A stretch of DNA of 64,000 nt, taken from NCBI GenBank assembly GCA_946122785.1, contig CAMGYJ010000008.1:7899475-7963474 (forward strand), written 5' to 3'. The translations under genes and the position numbers were made by a program. The DNA is from Linum tenue (Eukaryota; Streptophyta; Magnoliopsida; Malpighiales; Linaceae). The notes under the pieces were generated by a model. It was given only the letters and a program-made list of their open reading frames with translations, did no database searches and had not been told where the DNA came from. Of this stretch, positions 22,701-36,872 are shown in pieces; the first letter of the stretch is position 1, and the number at the start of each line of letters is the position of its first letter.

Positions 22701-24847
22701 TCTTGTATATCATAATTTGAATTTTCAAGTGATGTAAGAAAACTTAAGAATACATGATAAATTAAAAAGTCAAATCAAATAACAATTAGAGTGGTAAGAT
22801 TTTGAATTTTGCAAAGGATAAAAGAGTTGGAAGAAGTGATTTTATCATCCTAATACATCATCACCCTATATACTCGCAAAGTAAATAGTAATTTTAACGA
22901 TAAATTTGATGAAATCTATTTTGACTTGTTCTTTGCAAAGATATGCAAGGTAAGATTGAAGTTCCATTGTGTTCTCCATCTATTGAATTTATGTTCTTCT
23001 TCATATAATTAGTAATACTCTCATGTTTTGACTCCCTATAAAATAAGAAAAACTATAAAAATATGGGAGTTTTTATCTCTCATATATTTTGTCACTCTTC
23101 TTTTTTTAATTCCAATGTGATATCCAAACTCATCATTATTTTTAGCCATGACAATAACAAAATTGAAATAATTAGAATTTATTCCAATTTCATGTTTATT
23201 TTTACAATTATGATGATGTTTATTTTTTCAAAGTTACATCCACACTACCTATTTAATCAACTAAACATACATCATCTTCTCTATAGCCTTTCATTTCATG
23301 GAGTTTACTTTCCCTTAAAAAGAAGGAAAACATTCATAAATCACAATCAGACAAATTCAAAGTATGATTTTTTAAAAAATATTTAGAGTATATTATTTTA
23401 ATTTTATGATTTATATTTCTAATGAATTTCAATACAATAGCCATGGCTATAGCTAAGAGTCTAAGAGACTAAAGTTACTCCCAAAATCCTTGAAATCCAA
23501 CTCTCTTATTCATCTACACACGTGGCCAACGTAGAAAAGGGCCCTAAACACGTGGCCAATCTTACCTTACCTTACCTTGCCTCTTCCAATTCCTGTTCCT
23601 ATTCTACACTTCTTATGCTCTCTTTTAGGCTTGGCAATTATACCCATACCCATGGGTTTATAACTATCCAACCCATTTGGGTTGGGTCTGAAATCCAATT
23701 AAAGTGTAAATGGATAAAGTCAGATGGGTCAATACCCATACCCATTATGTTGGGTTTACTTGGGTTTTACCCATGAACTTGGGTTAAAAAATCCAAACCC
23801 AAATAATTAAAAAAAAAAAATGAAACTAAAAAAAAAATTAAAGACAATCGAAGACTCTTCCTCTCGCACAGTCGACGACTCTTCCTCTCTAGTCTCTACC
23901 CATCTTCGTCGACGACGAGCCGGCTGAGCCACGACGTCGCCGCCCCGGCCACCAGCTCGACGTCGCCGCCCCGGCCACCAGCTCGACGTCGCCGACCCGG
24001 CCACCAGCTCGACGTCGCCGCCCCGCCTCCGAACTCGGCTCCGACCACTGAATCGCATCGCTGCCCCGATTTCGTCGCCGCCCCGGCCACTAGCTCCGAC
24101 GTCGCCGCCGCTTCGAGTTCCTCCATTCATCGTCCCCCAAACCCTTCCCAGGTAATTGACTAATTGGGTTTTGGTAATTGAGATTTAAAGCATATCGTAG
24201 TACCTCTGTGAAAAGGGCTTCCATTCCATGGATTTACAGAGCCCCGCTATAGGATTCCGTTGACTCCCGCTATAGCCGCTCCACCGTTCGCCTTGGTGAG
24301 CTTAGCAGCAGCTGTTTCGTCCACCACATCAAACAAGCCTGGATCTAAGTCCCTGTCCAATCGGATTCTCCTTCTCGCTGCTCTCTCTGAGGTATGGAGG
24401 ATTTTTCTGGGCTCTTGTTTAGTTCTGATATGTTCAGCTAGCTACTTTGTTTCTCTGTTTGGTGGACAACTTGTTGAATAGTGATGATTCGCGAACCGTG
24501 TTTGAGCTGGGAGAACCCATTGAACTTTCTGTTTGTGTTACTGAATTTGGTGGTTCTTCTTCCACTCTAGCTTTGTGTCAATCACACATTTTCCCCCAAT
24601 ATGTCTCCTCACTTGGTTACACTCGTGTTTTCATTATCCCAATATGCAGTACAATGCAGAAAGTCATATTGTTCTCACTCGAATGTTTGGTTGTGGTGGT
24701 GTTTTTCCTGTAGCATAACACTTGGTTGAATAATTGTGTATTGTTGTCTCTGTTCGAAGCATATTTAATCCTTATTTGGTTGAATGATTGTACTGTTGCA
24801 TTAGTTTGAATGATTGTTTGTTGCTTGCTTGATTTTTCTAGGGAAAT

Positions 24848-25209
24848 ATGGATTCAGAAACTAATGATGATAGTCTATCTATGAATCATGAGAGTAGTAA
24901 TGGACAGCATAGTGTGTCTTCTAGTCGTATGGTATGGTCTTCTGGGAAGCAGTGGTCTTGCAGACTCAATCTAGCCACATTTATCGACTTAGAGTGGCAT
25001 TGTTGTTTTGCTTTTTAGTCAACTCTTATATAGGCAAGGAGGCTGTTGAACCCAGTTCAATCATTGTTTTTTGCTTTATATCTGTTATATGGTTTAATTA
25101 TTTTGCAGGTGTAGCCATTTTCTCTCCTGATGTTGATGGTTCGACTCAAACCATATTCTGTGAGAATGATGGCGGTGATGATGAACAAGTTATGGAATAT
25201 GAGGACTGA
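24848..25209 (+). pseudogene. Internally deleted hAT transposase remnant
   Basis: An ATG at 24848 opens MDSETNDDSLSMNHESSN, the acidic, Ser-rich start typical of hAT transposases. At 25110-25209 an exon-like stretch preceded by an acceptor (TTGCAG) reads to an acidic end (NDGGDDEQVMEYED, stop TGA). The zinc finger, catalytic core and dimerisation region between them are missing. This agrees with an internal deletion derivative of a larger element. Confidence 0.55.
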
Positions 25210-25766
25210 GAAAGAATCTGGGAGTTTGTTTGATTTGATTATGTAGTGAAGTTATGTTCAAAACTCAAAACAAAGTATCTCATTTCTGTTGTTGGGTTCC
25301 TCTGTAATACCCTTCCCTTATAAACTAGCTTTGAAAGAGTTGTAAGCACAGTGTTGGATTCAATGGTTTGAGAAATATGGAAGTGTTTCTGTGGTTCTCT
25401 GTTTCTGGTCCTTTGCCACAAGGTTGAGAAACCTCCAGCTCCCCCAAACTGCTCACGTTTATAAACTAAACCAGACCCTTCTGTTTTCTCCATCTATTTC
25501 CACCCCCCTTCTGTTTCCTCTATGATTGAACATATCACCAGCAAACAGCACTTTTCCGTCCTTTTCCATTAGTATGTCTTCTGGTTTTGGTTCAGGAATG
25601 GGGAAAGAGGGGAGAAGAGAAGCTATAGGCCTCTGTTTTGCCAGAAAGGAATCTCAGAACAGAGCAACTCCCCCAAACCAGAAAACGTATAGGCCTCTGT
25701 TTCTTACTCATCTTCACCTGATTACGTGTGAATCAATGAAATCTATCTTATGGTGTTGGTTTAGGA

Positions 25767-26042
25767 ATGGCCAAAGGTTCAGAGTTGAACCCACAAGAAG
25801 CTCCAATCAAGACAGAGCCAGAAGAAGAAGGGTATTTTTCTGGCGATGCTCCTCAAGGTTTGGATCCCGTCGAGATTTGCAAACTGGCGACGCTCAACAG
25901 GGCGTGTCGCGGCGCGTCTTGGGCTGATTTCGTGTGGGAGTCCAAGTTGCCGGAGAATGGATCGGAGGCAGCAAGTTCGTCGAAGCCGCCGCCGACGAAG
26001 ATATGGAAGCCGGGAATGGAACACGATGGTCGCTGTTGCTGA
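25767..26042 (+). pseudogene. Captured F-box (PP2-A13-like) gene fragment
   Basis: The ORF contains LDPVEICKLATLNRACRGAS followed by WADFVWESKLPEN. This is the F-box to post-F-box stretch of the plant F-box/PP2-A family, in which the box sits near the N-terminus and targets proteins for SCF ubiquitin ligases. The similarity stops after KLPEN, and the lectin-like PP2 domain is absent. The piece lies wholly inside the hAT element, so it is a gene fragment picked up by a transposon. The first residues (MAKGSELNPQEAPIKTEPEE) may derive from the donor gene or be chance coding. Confidence 0.65.
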
Positions 26043-26367
26043 CAGCCAAAGTTACACTTTAGTACCTAAAGTTTTTAAGAAGATAAAAATAGGTCCAGCA
26101 TCATATGTGGAAAATTACATTTTAATACATTAAAAATTTCTCTTTACATTTTAACACCTAATAAAAAAAACATATACAGGCAGGTCCAAAGAGATGGGTA
26201 CCCAAGCCCAATCCATACCCAAAAATAAAATCCAAACCCAACTCCACCTACCCAAATCTTACCCAAATCCATATAGAATAAATCCATACCCAACCCATAT
26301 AAATGGGTATAATTGGGTTTGGGCAAAAATACCCATGGGTGGGTAAATTGCCATCCCTACTCTCTTT

Positions 26368-28185
26368 TAATCACATGCCTCCTTCAAAACTCAAAAGAAT
26401 TGATGGCTCGACCTGTTGTCCAGTGACCATATCTCCAATATAAGGCTATTGGACAATTACCTATCTTCTCGACTCTCTAGGCAGCTCCTCCTTTCATTCA
26501 CAACCTCGTAATTGAGAAGGAGAAGACGAAAGCATGCAACGATTGCGGAAGTGGTACCAGCTTCGACAGCGATTCTCTGACCCAACTTGGTCAGTCGCCA
26601 GGGGACTTGCCTAGCCACCAGCCGATTTGCCTCCGGGAATCAGAGAAGAAGCGATCGAGAAGAACAGCAAAATGGAAAGAGGGTGTTGTGAAGAGTTTGA
26701 ATCGAAGGGTGAGATAAAGAGAAAGGGTGAACGAATGGTGATCCGCCTTGTCTGCAGGGAGAGGGTGAGGATGAATTGGTGGTGACCCTGCAATCGACGA
26801 CTGGCCTAACCGCCATCCGGTCGTCATACGGAGATTTGGGGAAAGGGGAGAAGGTTCGACCACCATTAGGTCATCGTAGGAAGCTTGGGGACTAATTTTG
26901 GCGATTTGGGGTTATGGGTAAATCGATGGCCGAGATCAATCTAGGTTGAACTTGAATCAAACGGTGTCCCGCTAGTTGCAGGAAACTTACCGTAGATGTG
27001 TCTGCATCCCTTCACAATGCCTTTTTAAAGCTTTTCTCTTCACTATATTTGGAGGTTTTATTGAATTCTCATATACGCTATGATTTCTAGACGATTGTAG
27101 GTTTTTATTCCAACTAACAAATAAGGGGTCGTCTATGATTAGCAGAAGAACGAATTTGAAAAAATTGTCTAGAAGTACACAAAATACGATGTAGGAGTCA
27201 AATTATGATTATATATGAGGTTAAACATGGAGTATTGGTCATGTTCGGTAAGTATGATTTATCTTCAATTACTCTTGCTATCATCTTAATTAGAAATATG
27301 TACCGCCCAATTCTATTCATTGATGCTAATATAATTTTTAATTCAGTCTTACTATTTTCATTGGTTGAGTCTTTTATTTATTTAGTACTTCACCGGGACA
27401 CACACCTTGTGGAGGAGGGGTGTGTGAGATTGTCGGGTTACTATTAAGCACTCTTGTCATTGGCTTGTTATTGGGATGTCTAATAAGAATATCAACTTAG
27501 ACACTGGAATGTGCTACTTCAGATCGACTCTAAATCGACATTCTCTCTACTTATTCTGACCAAATCAACATGTCTAGCCTAGTAACAAGGAGTCTGAAAG
27601 GTGTTCATCAATTTTTCAGCAATGCAACTACTTTATTAATTGTCCTAAACGATAATTTCTTTTCTTAAGGAACCTAAACGATAATTTCTGATTCAAATAT
27701 TAGATTAGAATTAGATATTGGACTAGGCATGATACTGTTAATTGTTAAAGAGGAAAAACTCAGACTTGGGCCTAAAAGTTGGCCCATAGTGTCAGTTATC
27801 CATTTTGGGCCACGTGCTACCATCTCGTATTATTGGCTTCACAAGGTCAAGTAGCTACGTAGACCAAAATAGTCAATCAGGTGGGTTTCTTTTTGAACCT
27901 CCTCATCGCCTGGCAGAGGCGCAGAGATGAATTGCAGAGAGAGATGATGGATCTCCATGATCATCGGAATTGCTGACCAGGCCCAGCATCCATCAGTCAA
28001 CGCTCCCACTACTCATGCACAAAAAAGGCCAACCAAACCAGAATAAGCTTCATAGCAAGTTCCTTTGGGTTGACTTCGCTTGCATCTTACATCTCATCTA
28101 TAGTCATGAGTCATCTTCCTCCTTTTTAAAGCTTGCATCTTTCTCTTCTGCAGAGATCAATGCAGTAAACCCAACACAGAATATA
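26368..28185. other. Intergenic DNA and probable leader of the membrane-protein gene
   Basis: No gene was recognised at 26368-27900. The last 300 bp may hold the promoter and 5' leader of the gene starting at 28186. The reading frame stays open upstream to an earlier ATG at 27970, but that extension is low-complexity and family-unlike. Confidence 0.4.
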
Positions 28186-29172
28186 ATGATGGAGAGCACC
28201 GAGTTAATCGCTAAGGACAAGCTAGAGTTCCTTGGCATTATCAAGGAATCCTTGAAAATCCCAGCTAAGAAACCCACATTCATTCTCCTCTCCTTCCTCA
28301 CTTCAGTCCCTCCATTCTGTTTCTTCCTCTGGCAACACCTCGTCCTTCACCAGCTCATCTATGAAGCAGGAGCCAACTTCGTTGCGGTATACGATCCCAT
28401 CTGCGGAACGCATTGGCCACTCTGCTCTTTCCCGCCGCGGTATCCACTTAACTCCAGCTTGGATTTGATCCAATCCCTCACTCCAACACTAGCCATCTCG
28501 GCCGTCTCGTACTTCACTATCGGTCATTTCATGAATCTCCTAAATACCATCGTTCTAGTTCACTCAGCATCGGCGATTTACTCCGAGAAGGAGACAGGAA
28601 GCTTGAAGGAGATGTTGTTCATTAAGCCATTTCGGGAAGTGGGTTCATTGAGGGGGCCATACTCCACATCAATCTACAACTTAGCTATGGTTTGGCTGAC
28701 ATTGGCTGGAGTTGCATCGTTCGTCGTCCAAATGGTTTCTTTCCCAGTCAACGGATTACTTTCTCAGATGGTTTTCGGGTTGCTTGCTAGTGCCCTGCTG
28801 GTGAAGTATTTGGAGTGGAGTGCGATCTGGAACGTGGGTTTGGTGGTGTCTATCCTGGAGGAGAAGCATGGATATATTGGGATTGGGGTCGCAGGGTATA
28901 TTAGCAGGGGATGCAGAGGCAGGGGATTTCTGTTCATGGTTGTTTTCCTGGTTTGGAGGGTTTTCTTGAGGATGGTGTTTGGGTACTATGGTTATCTGAA
29001 CAAGGAATCTGGAACTATTGTGGTTTTGTTTGCTGTTGGAGAAGGCGGGTTGGTTTGGTTTGGGGAACTGATGAATTGGCTAGTTTGTACTGTTTACTAC
29101 TACGACTGTAAAAGGAGGTTTCTGGAGAAGAAAGTTGATTCGGAGAAGCAAGGGGGCACAAATCTTGTGTAA
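28186..29172 (+). CDS. Multi-pass membrane protein, uncharacterised plant family
   Basis: From the ATG at 28186 the ORF codes 328 residues: MMESTELIAKDKLEFLGIIK, then about six hydrophobic segments (near residues 33-50, 105-130, 165-190, 200-220, 245-265 and 275-300). The motif LVKYLEWSAIWNVGLVVSIL, then EEKHGYIGI and SRGCRGRG, matches a plant family of about 300-370 residues (the At1g69430/At4g19950 type) whose function is not settled. I chose this start because family members begin close to the LEFLG motif. The in-frame ATG at 27970 would add 72 residues without family character. No intron is needed. The C-terminal tail is short and charged. Confidence 0.75.
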   Translation: MMESTELIAKDKLEFLGIIKESLKIPAKKPTFILLSFLTSVPPFCFFLWQHLVLHQLIYEAGANFVAVYDPICGTHWPLCSFPPRYPLNSSLDLIQSLTPTLAISAVSYFTIGHFMNLLNTIVLVHSASAIYSEKETGSLKEMLFIKPFREVGSLRGPYSTSIYNLAMVWLTLAGVASFVVQMVSFPVNGLLSQMVFGLLASALLVKYLEWSAIWNVGLVVSILEEKHGYIGIGVAGYISRGCRGRGFLFMVVFLVWRVFLRMVFGYYGYLNKESGTIVVLFAVGEGGLVWFGELMNWLVCTVYYYDCKRRFLEKKVDSEKQGGTNLV

Positions 29173-29378
29173 GACGAGAAGATTATTTAAGAGAGACAAG
29201 AGGGAAATCAGCAAAAGCAAATGCAGTCTTTTATTGCTTAATAATGTTGAACATGGCTACACCCTAATGAGTAGCTTAGCTTACACACAGCTTTACTCTC
29301 TCTATAATGTATACGTCATGATGCGTTGTTTAGTCCGGTGATTTGTTCTTGTTAAGCCCTTTCCAGTTTTTCCATCTT

Positions 29379-31526
<2,148 letters not shown>

Positions 31527-32127
31527 TGATGGGACCGCGGAGAAACGCGAAAGATCAAGGGGAGAAATGCCGAACTGGAGAGCCGAAGCGTTTTCGGAGG
31601 GTGGCGAGTTTCTGGAGGGTGGTGGCTACCGACGAGGGGTTTTTATATAAGCAGGAATCGAGGAGTAGGAGAGCTGGAGAAGCGGCGGCTGAAGCAGATG
31701 CGATATAATAATGAGAGAGTTATTGATTTGGGTTTCTCTTTCCCCATTTTTCCTAATAATTGATTTGGGTTTTCCTCGATGGGAAGGAATCAATCGTTCA
31801 ATAAAGTAACGTGGGATGACCGGAGGAGAGACGCCGGTCCCAGCAAAATGATTGAGGGGATTTACAAGTGGTACAAGAGCGCGTGTGAGTGGATAGACGA
31901 CGGTCGGAGAAAGAAAGCAAGTTTGTTTATCGCGGCGGCGGCAGGCAGGCGCTGAGTCATCTGCGATTCTGATCACCTACCATAATGAAAACGTGGGCGC
32001 AATTACTAATCTGACAACGTAAAGGGGTTTCTTTTAAAAAAGCACAACCTCCGTCGCGATCACCTGCGATTCCCTCGGATATGCTTTCGTTCCATTCGGT
32101 CATTTTTCGCGGGAGCTTTCAAGGGAA
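31527..32127. other. Upstream region of the spermidine synthase gene
   Basis: This is the probable promoter and leader on the minus strand, moderately GC-rich near the start codon. Small ORFs (31526-31708, 31626-31976) have no recognisable similarity. Confidence 0.4.
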
Positions 32128-32160
32128 CTAGAATCAATACCCGTGCCTACGCCACAGGAT
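32128..32160 (-). mobile_element. Possible Helitron 3' terminus
   Basis: On the minus strand the sequence has CCTGTGGCGTAGGCACGGG, an imperfect hairpin, about ten bases and then CTAG with a host T. This resembles the ends at 16697, 17566 and 22666 but is more decayed, and the other end was not found. Confidence 0.35.
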
Positions 32161-33609
32161 TTGTTTAGAGCAATGTAGTATTTTTTTAGAAATACAATAA
32201 TAGTAACATGAAATAGTTACAAACTATGCACACCAAGTATGCCATAAAAATTATTCACAAAGCATAAATCAGGACATACTAAACTCTGCGAAAAGCGTTA
32301 TTTTAAACTTAAAGCAAATCTTATGCATTTACTCTACTAAATATTAGATTATTATGTTCCATACTGAGACCACCCAGAGAAAATATATTTTACAAATCAA
32401 ATTCATTAATATCACATGTTCAATCAATCCATACCCATCTTACTAAAGTTAGTTAATAGTTCATTAAAAAGCAACCAAAAAGATTGGCTCAAATTCTCAA
32501 CTCCCAAATCAGTTGCCCATGCTTCAAGACGACAATTGAAAAGAAGGATGTTAATGCTTCTCTTTTCCTTGTTCCTCTTCCCCTTCCCCGACTATCTTCT
32601 TTCAATTTGTAAAAAAAGTTGTCTAAGAAGGCAGTAATCTTCCAACATTCATAATGCACTCTAAACATCTCATGCAAAGAAACAGCAAGTGAACATCAGA
32701 AGACAACTAAAACTCAAGCTACAACTACCAAATAAGAGATCACAAGGTAATGGAGAATGAGTAGTATTGGTTGAGAATTAAGACATTTATTATTAGATTG
32801 TGCTTCAAAGTTTGAAACCAATCCACCACTGCTGCAACATCCAACAATTAGTGATGAGAGAATGGAAGTTTGGCTTATTAGAAAGAAAAGAAGTTGATGG
32901 CGTAAGAGTGATGGAGAGATGATTCTGGATGGTAGAAATTTGGTATGGGTGTGACCGGATAGGGAATAGTATGGGAAAAGTATTCGACAGGGAGAAGGAA
33001 GGTTAAAAATTTGTATTTCATGCTCTCAGAAGTCAGAGGGAAGGTGAAGGATGGTACACTGGACCTTGTGGGAAGTCTAATTCTTTTCTTTTCCTTTTGA
33101 CAGTCATTGGGTTTTTGTATATTACCAGTCAGCGAGGATTTTGGTGAGAACGGGGCAACTGGCAAGGTTTTCAAGCAATCAATTTACCAAAAAATATTTT
33201 TATAGGTTAAAACAATAGCATCCAATAAATCTATGGGTGTCATGTATGCAATGTATGGCACAAACAACAATTAAATAATATTATTTATTCCACGACATAC
33301 AATGCTGGTGTATCATGCATTTTTAGAAGCCCTTAGGAAAGAATCAAGAGTACAAATTGAATGAATATAGGCTATTTCATAAGTTTTTGTTTTTAGACAC
33401 ACTTGATAGGAATAGAACAGACAATAGTGCAACCAGGATGGAGGGGCAAAACAAACCCAACTTCCAACCTGATATGCTAATTGCTTGAATCATGGTATGT
33501 ATGTATATATACACTGCAAGCATAGGTGAATAATCAGAGCATAAAGCTATGTACAATTCAAGAAGTTAATCCAAAATTGGATGACATCTCAGTCAAGAAA
33601 AAAGCAAAG

Positions 33610-33840
33610 AGATTATAGGAAGACTCTCCTTGTTCTTCCTCGTGAACTCCTAGTCTAAGTGGTTGACCAATCTGCTGTCAAAATCCTCTCACCAAGGTGA
33701 GTGTCTCAAGCAACTCGCTTCACTTTAAAAATACCCTCTTCAACTGTTACCAGGGAAACATCAAACGCACTACCACCAAGGTCAAAGATCAACATGTTCT
33801 TCAACATTTGTGGCCTCCTTGTCAAGACCATAATAGAAAT
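33610..33840 (-). pseudogene. HSP70 gene fragment
   Basis: The minus strand reads [11 protein letters not shown], then after a frame change [20 protein letters not shown] and [11 protein letters not shown], a stop, DTHLGERIL, and finally VNHL, a stop and EFTRKNK. This follows the phosphate-2 segment of the HSP70 ATPase domain (normally DLGGGTFDVSLLTIEEG and GDTHLGGEDFDNR). One Gly of the DLGGG loop is changed, and there are frameshifts and stops. Neither the rest of the ATPase domain nor the substrate-binding domain was recognised nearby. It is a dead fragment, perhaps carried by a mobile element. Confidence 0.75.
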
Positions 33841-36660
33841 ATCATCCCCAGCCTAAACCAGTATGCTAGCAACCAGTCAGTATCTCCCTGCTGCAAAACC
33901 GAAGCCTGGTTCACATAAGTCGAACAATACAAAGATAAAACAGTTCCTATGAGTCAATCCAATAATTAATAACAAAAAGAAACCGTCATTGAGAGAGAAT
34001 GAGCATGAAAATCTAGTAGAGTTAAGCTGATGAATCGCAGGCATAAAACGTTGAGAACCTGTTCAGTGACCTAACAGGATGCCACTTCCTGCACCAGCAC
34101 GCCCTAGGATAAACATAAGGTATAAATCATTAAGAAAAAGAAGCAATGAAAAGCAAAACAATTTGTTACGAAACCCATGGAAATTGTTACTTAAAATGAT
34201 ATACAGGATCCTGGACCTCTTCCTCTGATGAGCATATACCAGGAAGTCCATTATTATTGTCTCAGAGCATCCCCAATGCCTGCTGCAGAGGCTGCATTTG
34301 ATTTTTCTTGAGAGCAAAGTTCTTAATGCATTCAGCTAACTAATTAACTCTAATCGAGTATCATGTACAACAATATGCAAGCATGATCACAGACTACTCT
34401 GCGAACTAAAGAACTTCGGATATGGCAAGAGTGTACTCCTTCCCAAATGCAACGTTTCATATGGAAAATAAGAGACCCAGTTCACTAAAGGTGAAGATTT
34501 CAATGTCATTTGCAGCATCTTTAAGTGTGTTTTTCTTTTGGATTCCTTTTCTTCAAATGAATGCATCAGTTTTCACATCTCAATACAAATAATTTCAATC
34601 AAAGACCACTATAGCTACATTTTGTAAACACAAAAAAGCTGTGAAGTAGCAACGTTTGACAATCAGTAATCAACAAATGTTATGTTGTGTATGGACAGTG
34701 ATTACTCATAAAACCAGCTTACCTCTCAGTACAATGTTGTCATTGAAAGGCTGCTAAAAGGATCGGCAGCAAGAACACATTCAGTGTACTGCTTCCTTTT
34801 GCATAAGACTCAGTAACAGGTGACTAAGTTAGGCTTACATAACTTTGTGAGTGAAAGGAACCAACCTGAATTTTGGCTTGAGCTTTCTGTGTGTTGAATC
34901 AGTAGGAGTGAATCACTATCCGTTGTTTTTGGAAACAGGTGACAGGCGTTGTAGATACCAACCTACCAACAACATCTACGAAAAGGATTTGGTTTAGTAG
35001 GCAAGTCCAAACTCGAATAAGCTCAAAGGAAAGGACCGAAGACAAACCAACTAACTGTCAAGTCGAGAAGCGATGTCGGATAGGTCCTCAACTGGCAAAA
35101 CTGAAAGCTATCAGGACAATAGCTCGAGTCCTCATCATCTAAGGGGACACATGAAGGGTTTGAAGTAAAATGGAGAAGACACCACTGGAGCAGGGTGCCG
35201 AACCTTTTCTGGACTCACACTGGGAGAACTGTTTGATTCCGAACAGCAAGAACTTCTTTGAGCTGGGCCGCGAGATGCGTCAATTTCAGTCCCAGCACCC
35301 CTAGGAAAAGAAGAGGAAACATCAAAATAAGAATGGGCAGGTATAAGTGCCGGGTAGAAGAAACCAACAACGGATAGAGGTCACCAATTCGCCTGTCGAA
35401 AGCGTAAGTATTCAGAGAAGCCTTCTGACTGGTACGGGTTTCCAGCCATCCATGTATGGAGGAGACGTAATTTGAGGGTAGGAGCTTTGTCCGTCCATGC
35501 CAACTTCGAAAGGACGGTGTGATTCATGCCTGGAAGCAGAAGAGGCAAGAGTGGATCAGAGGATTGGCCGAAGCATTTGGGTGAAAATGGGACAAAGCAA
35601 CAAAAGAATCAAATATGAAGGAGAAAGAAACTGGACGGGGTGAGGCATAGGATATCAATCTTCCCCAAAGCGAGAGCTGCCGAATTGATGGGCGGTGGCG
35701 TGTGCAAGCAGTTGTGAAGGGATTGGAAAATCTGGAAAAGCGGAATGGATGGTAAAAAGACAGACATGACTGAAACACTACTGGCTGAATGCTGATTTTG
35801 GGGCCAAAGCAGCTAGGAATGGTACCATCTCTATATTGCTGCCTGCAAGGTATGGGCACTAACTTGCGGTCACTGAATCTAGGGTAAGGCATAAGAGAAG
35901 GCAGGAAAGAGGAGATATGGCATTTGGGGGTCGGAGAAGGAAGTGCGTGGGGGAAGCTCTTCTACTCGCCTCCCACAAGAAGCCAAGAATTGAAACAGTG
36001 GTAACAAAAATGGGTGAAAAAGCGTACCCAGCTTTCATGTTCTATATAATAACAGAAGCTGTCGCATGTTATAACGGTTGACAAATGAATTTCTATATAA
36101 TGATATAAAATTTATAATTGACCTTTTCTAAGAGCTCTAGTTATAATGACTAAAAATTTCATATTATGATATTACAATTAATTTGATTGAGTGGTCGTGT
36201 ATTTAAATCTCTATTGTTCCCAACTTTAATGTTTGATATAAACATGAGTTAGATATATAATATGCGAACAAAGTGTTTGGTCTAATAGTACTATCACTAG
36301 TCTTGAACCTGAAGGTTTCAAGTTTATCAAGTATAAGATGACAAACACATATCACCCTTATCTAAAAAAATATTTGATATATAATATTCATAATTAACAT
36401 TCACTTAATAACTCGAACTATTGAAAACCAAATAGTTCATGACAATTATTTCCTCTAAATCGCATGTCATGTGAGATGGTATGGTTCGTATTGATCTAGA
36501 ATCAATTTGAATCGAAAATAATTCAAGTAAAATATAATGGATAAATATTGTTCAAAGTTGAACCAAAACACATTTGAAGTGATCAAATTTATTTCAATTA
36601 AGTCTCACTTTAAACAAAACATAACAAAATTAAAATCAGATTATATGGAGTGGTTGGTTA
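33841..36660. other. Intergenic DNA without recognised genes
   Basis: Scattered short ORFs (34063-34317, 34939-35142, 35524-35892) gave no recognisable protein. The stretch from 34700 to 36000 is less AT-rich than its surroundings and has splice-like signals on both strands, so a decayed or noncoding gene is possible but not supported. From 36000 to 36660 it is AT-rich. Confidence 0.35.
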
Positions 36661-36872
36661 AGTCTAATATGGACCGAATTTCCCCCCCGCCCATTTGGAA
36701 TTACATGTCACGTTAGTCGTCACAACATTTTCCCGCCACCTCCGAAATTCACTCCCTCTCTTCCGTTCCCTCGCCAAAAAAACAGTTTTTCCCCTTCCTC
36801 ACAAATTCCCTTCATTCTTCCCTTCTAACCGTTCTCTCTCGAATTCCCCTTCTCTCCCTCCATGGCGGAAAG

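Larger units (their letters stand above)
23626..26359. mobile_element. hAT element carrying gene fragments (Pack-hAT), 2.7 kb
   Basis: Flanked by the perfect 8-bp repeat CTCTCTTT (23618-23625 and 26360-26367). Left terminus TAGGCTTGGCAATTATACCC, right terminus (reverse complement) TAGGGATGGCAATTTACCC, both in the hAT style, followed by subterminal arrays of the ACCCAT/ATGGGT motif. Inside are a GC-rich segment with short tandem repeats (23930-24110), a remnant of the transposase gene (24848-25209) and a piece of an F-box gene (25767-25960). It cannot encode a full transposase, so it is non-autonomous. Confidence 0.88.

Noticed and set aside
27970..28185. Extended N-terminus of the membrane protein
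   Set aside because: The 72 extra residues lack family similarity and look like translated leader; the Met at 28186 fits the family start.
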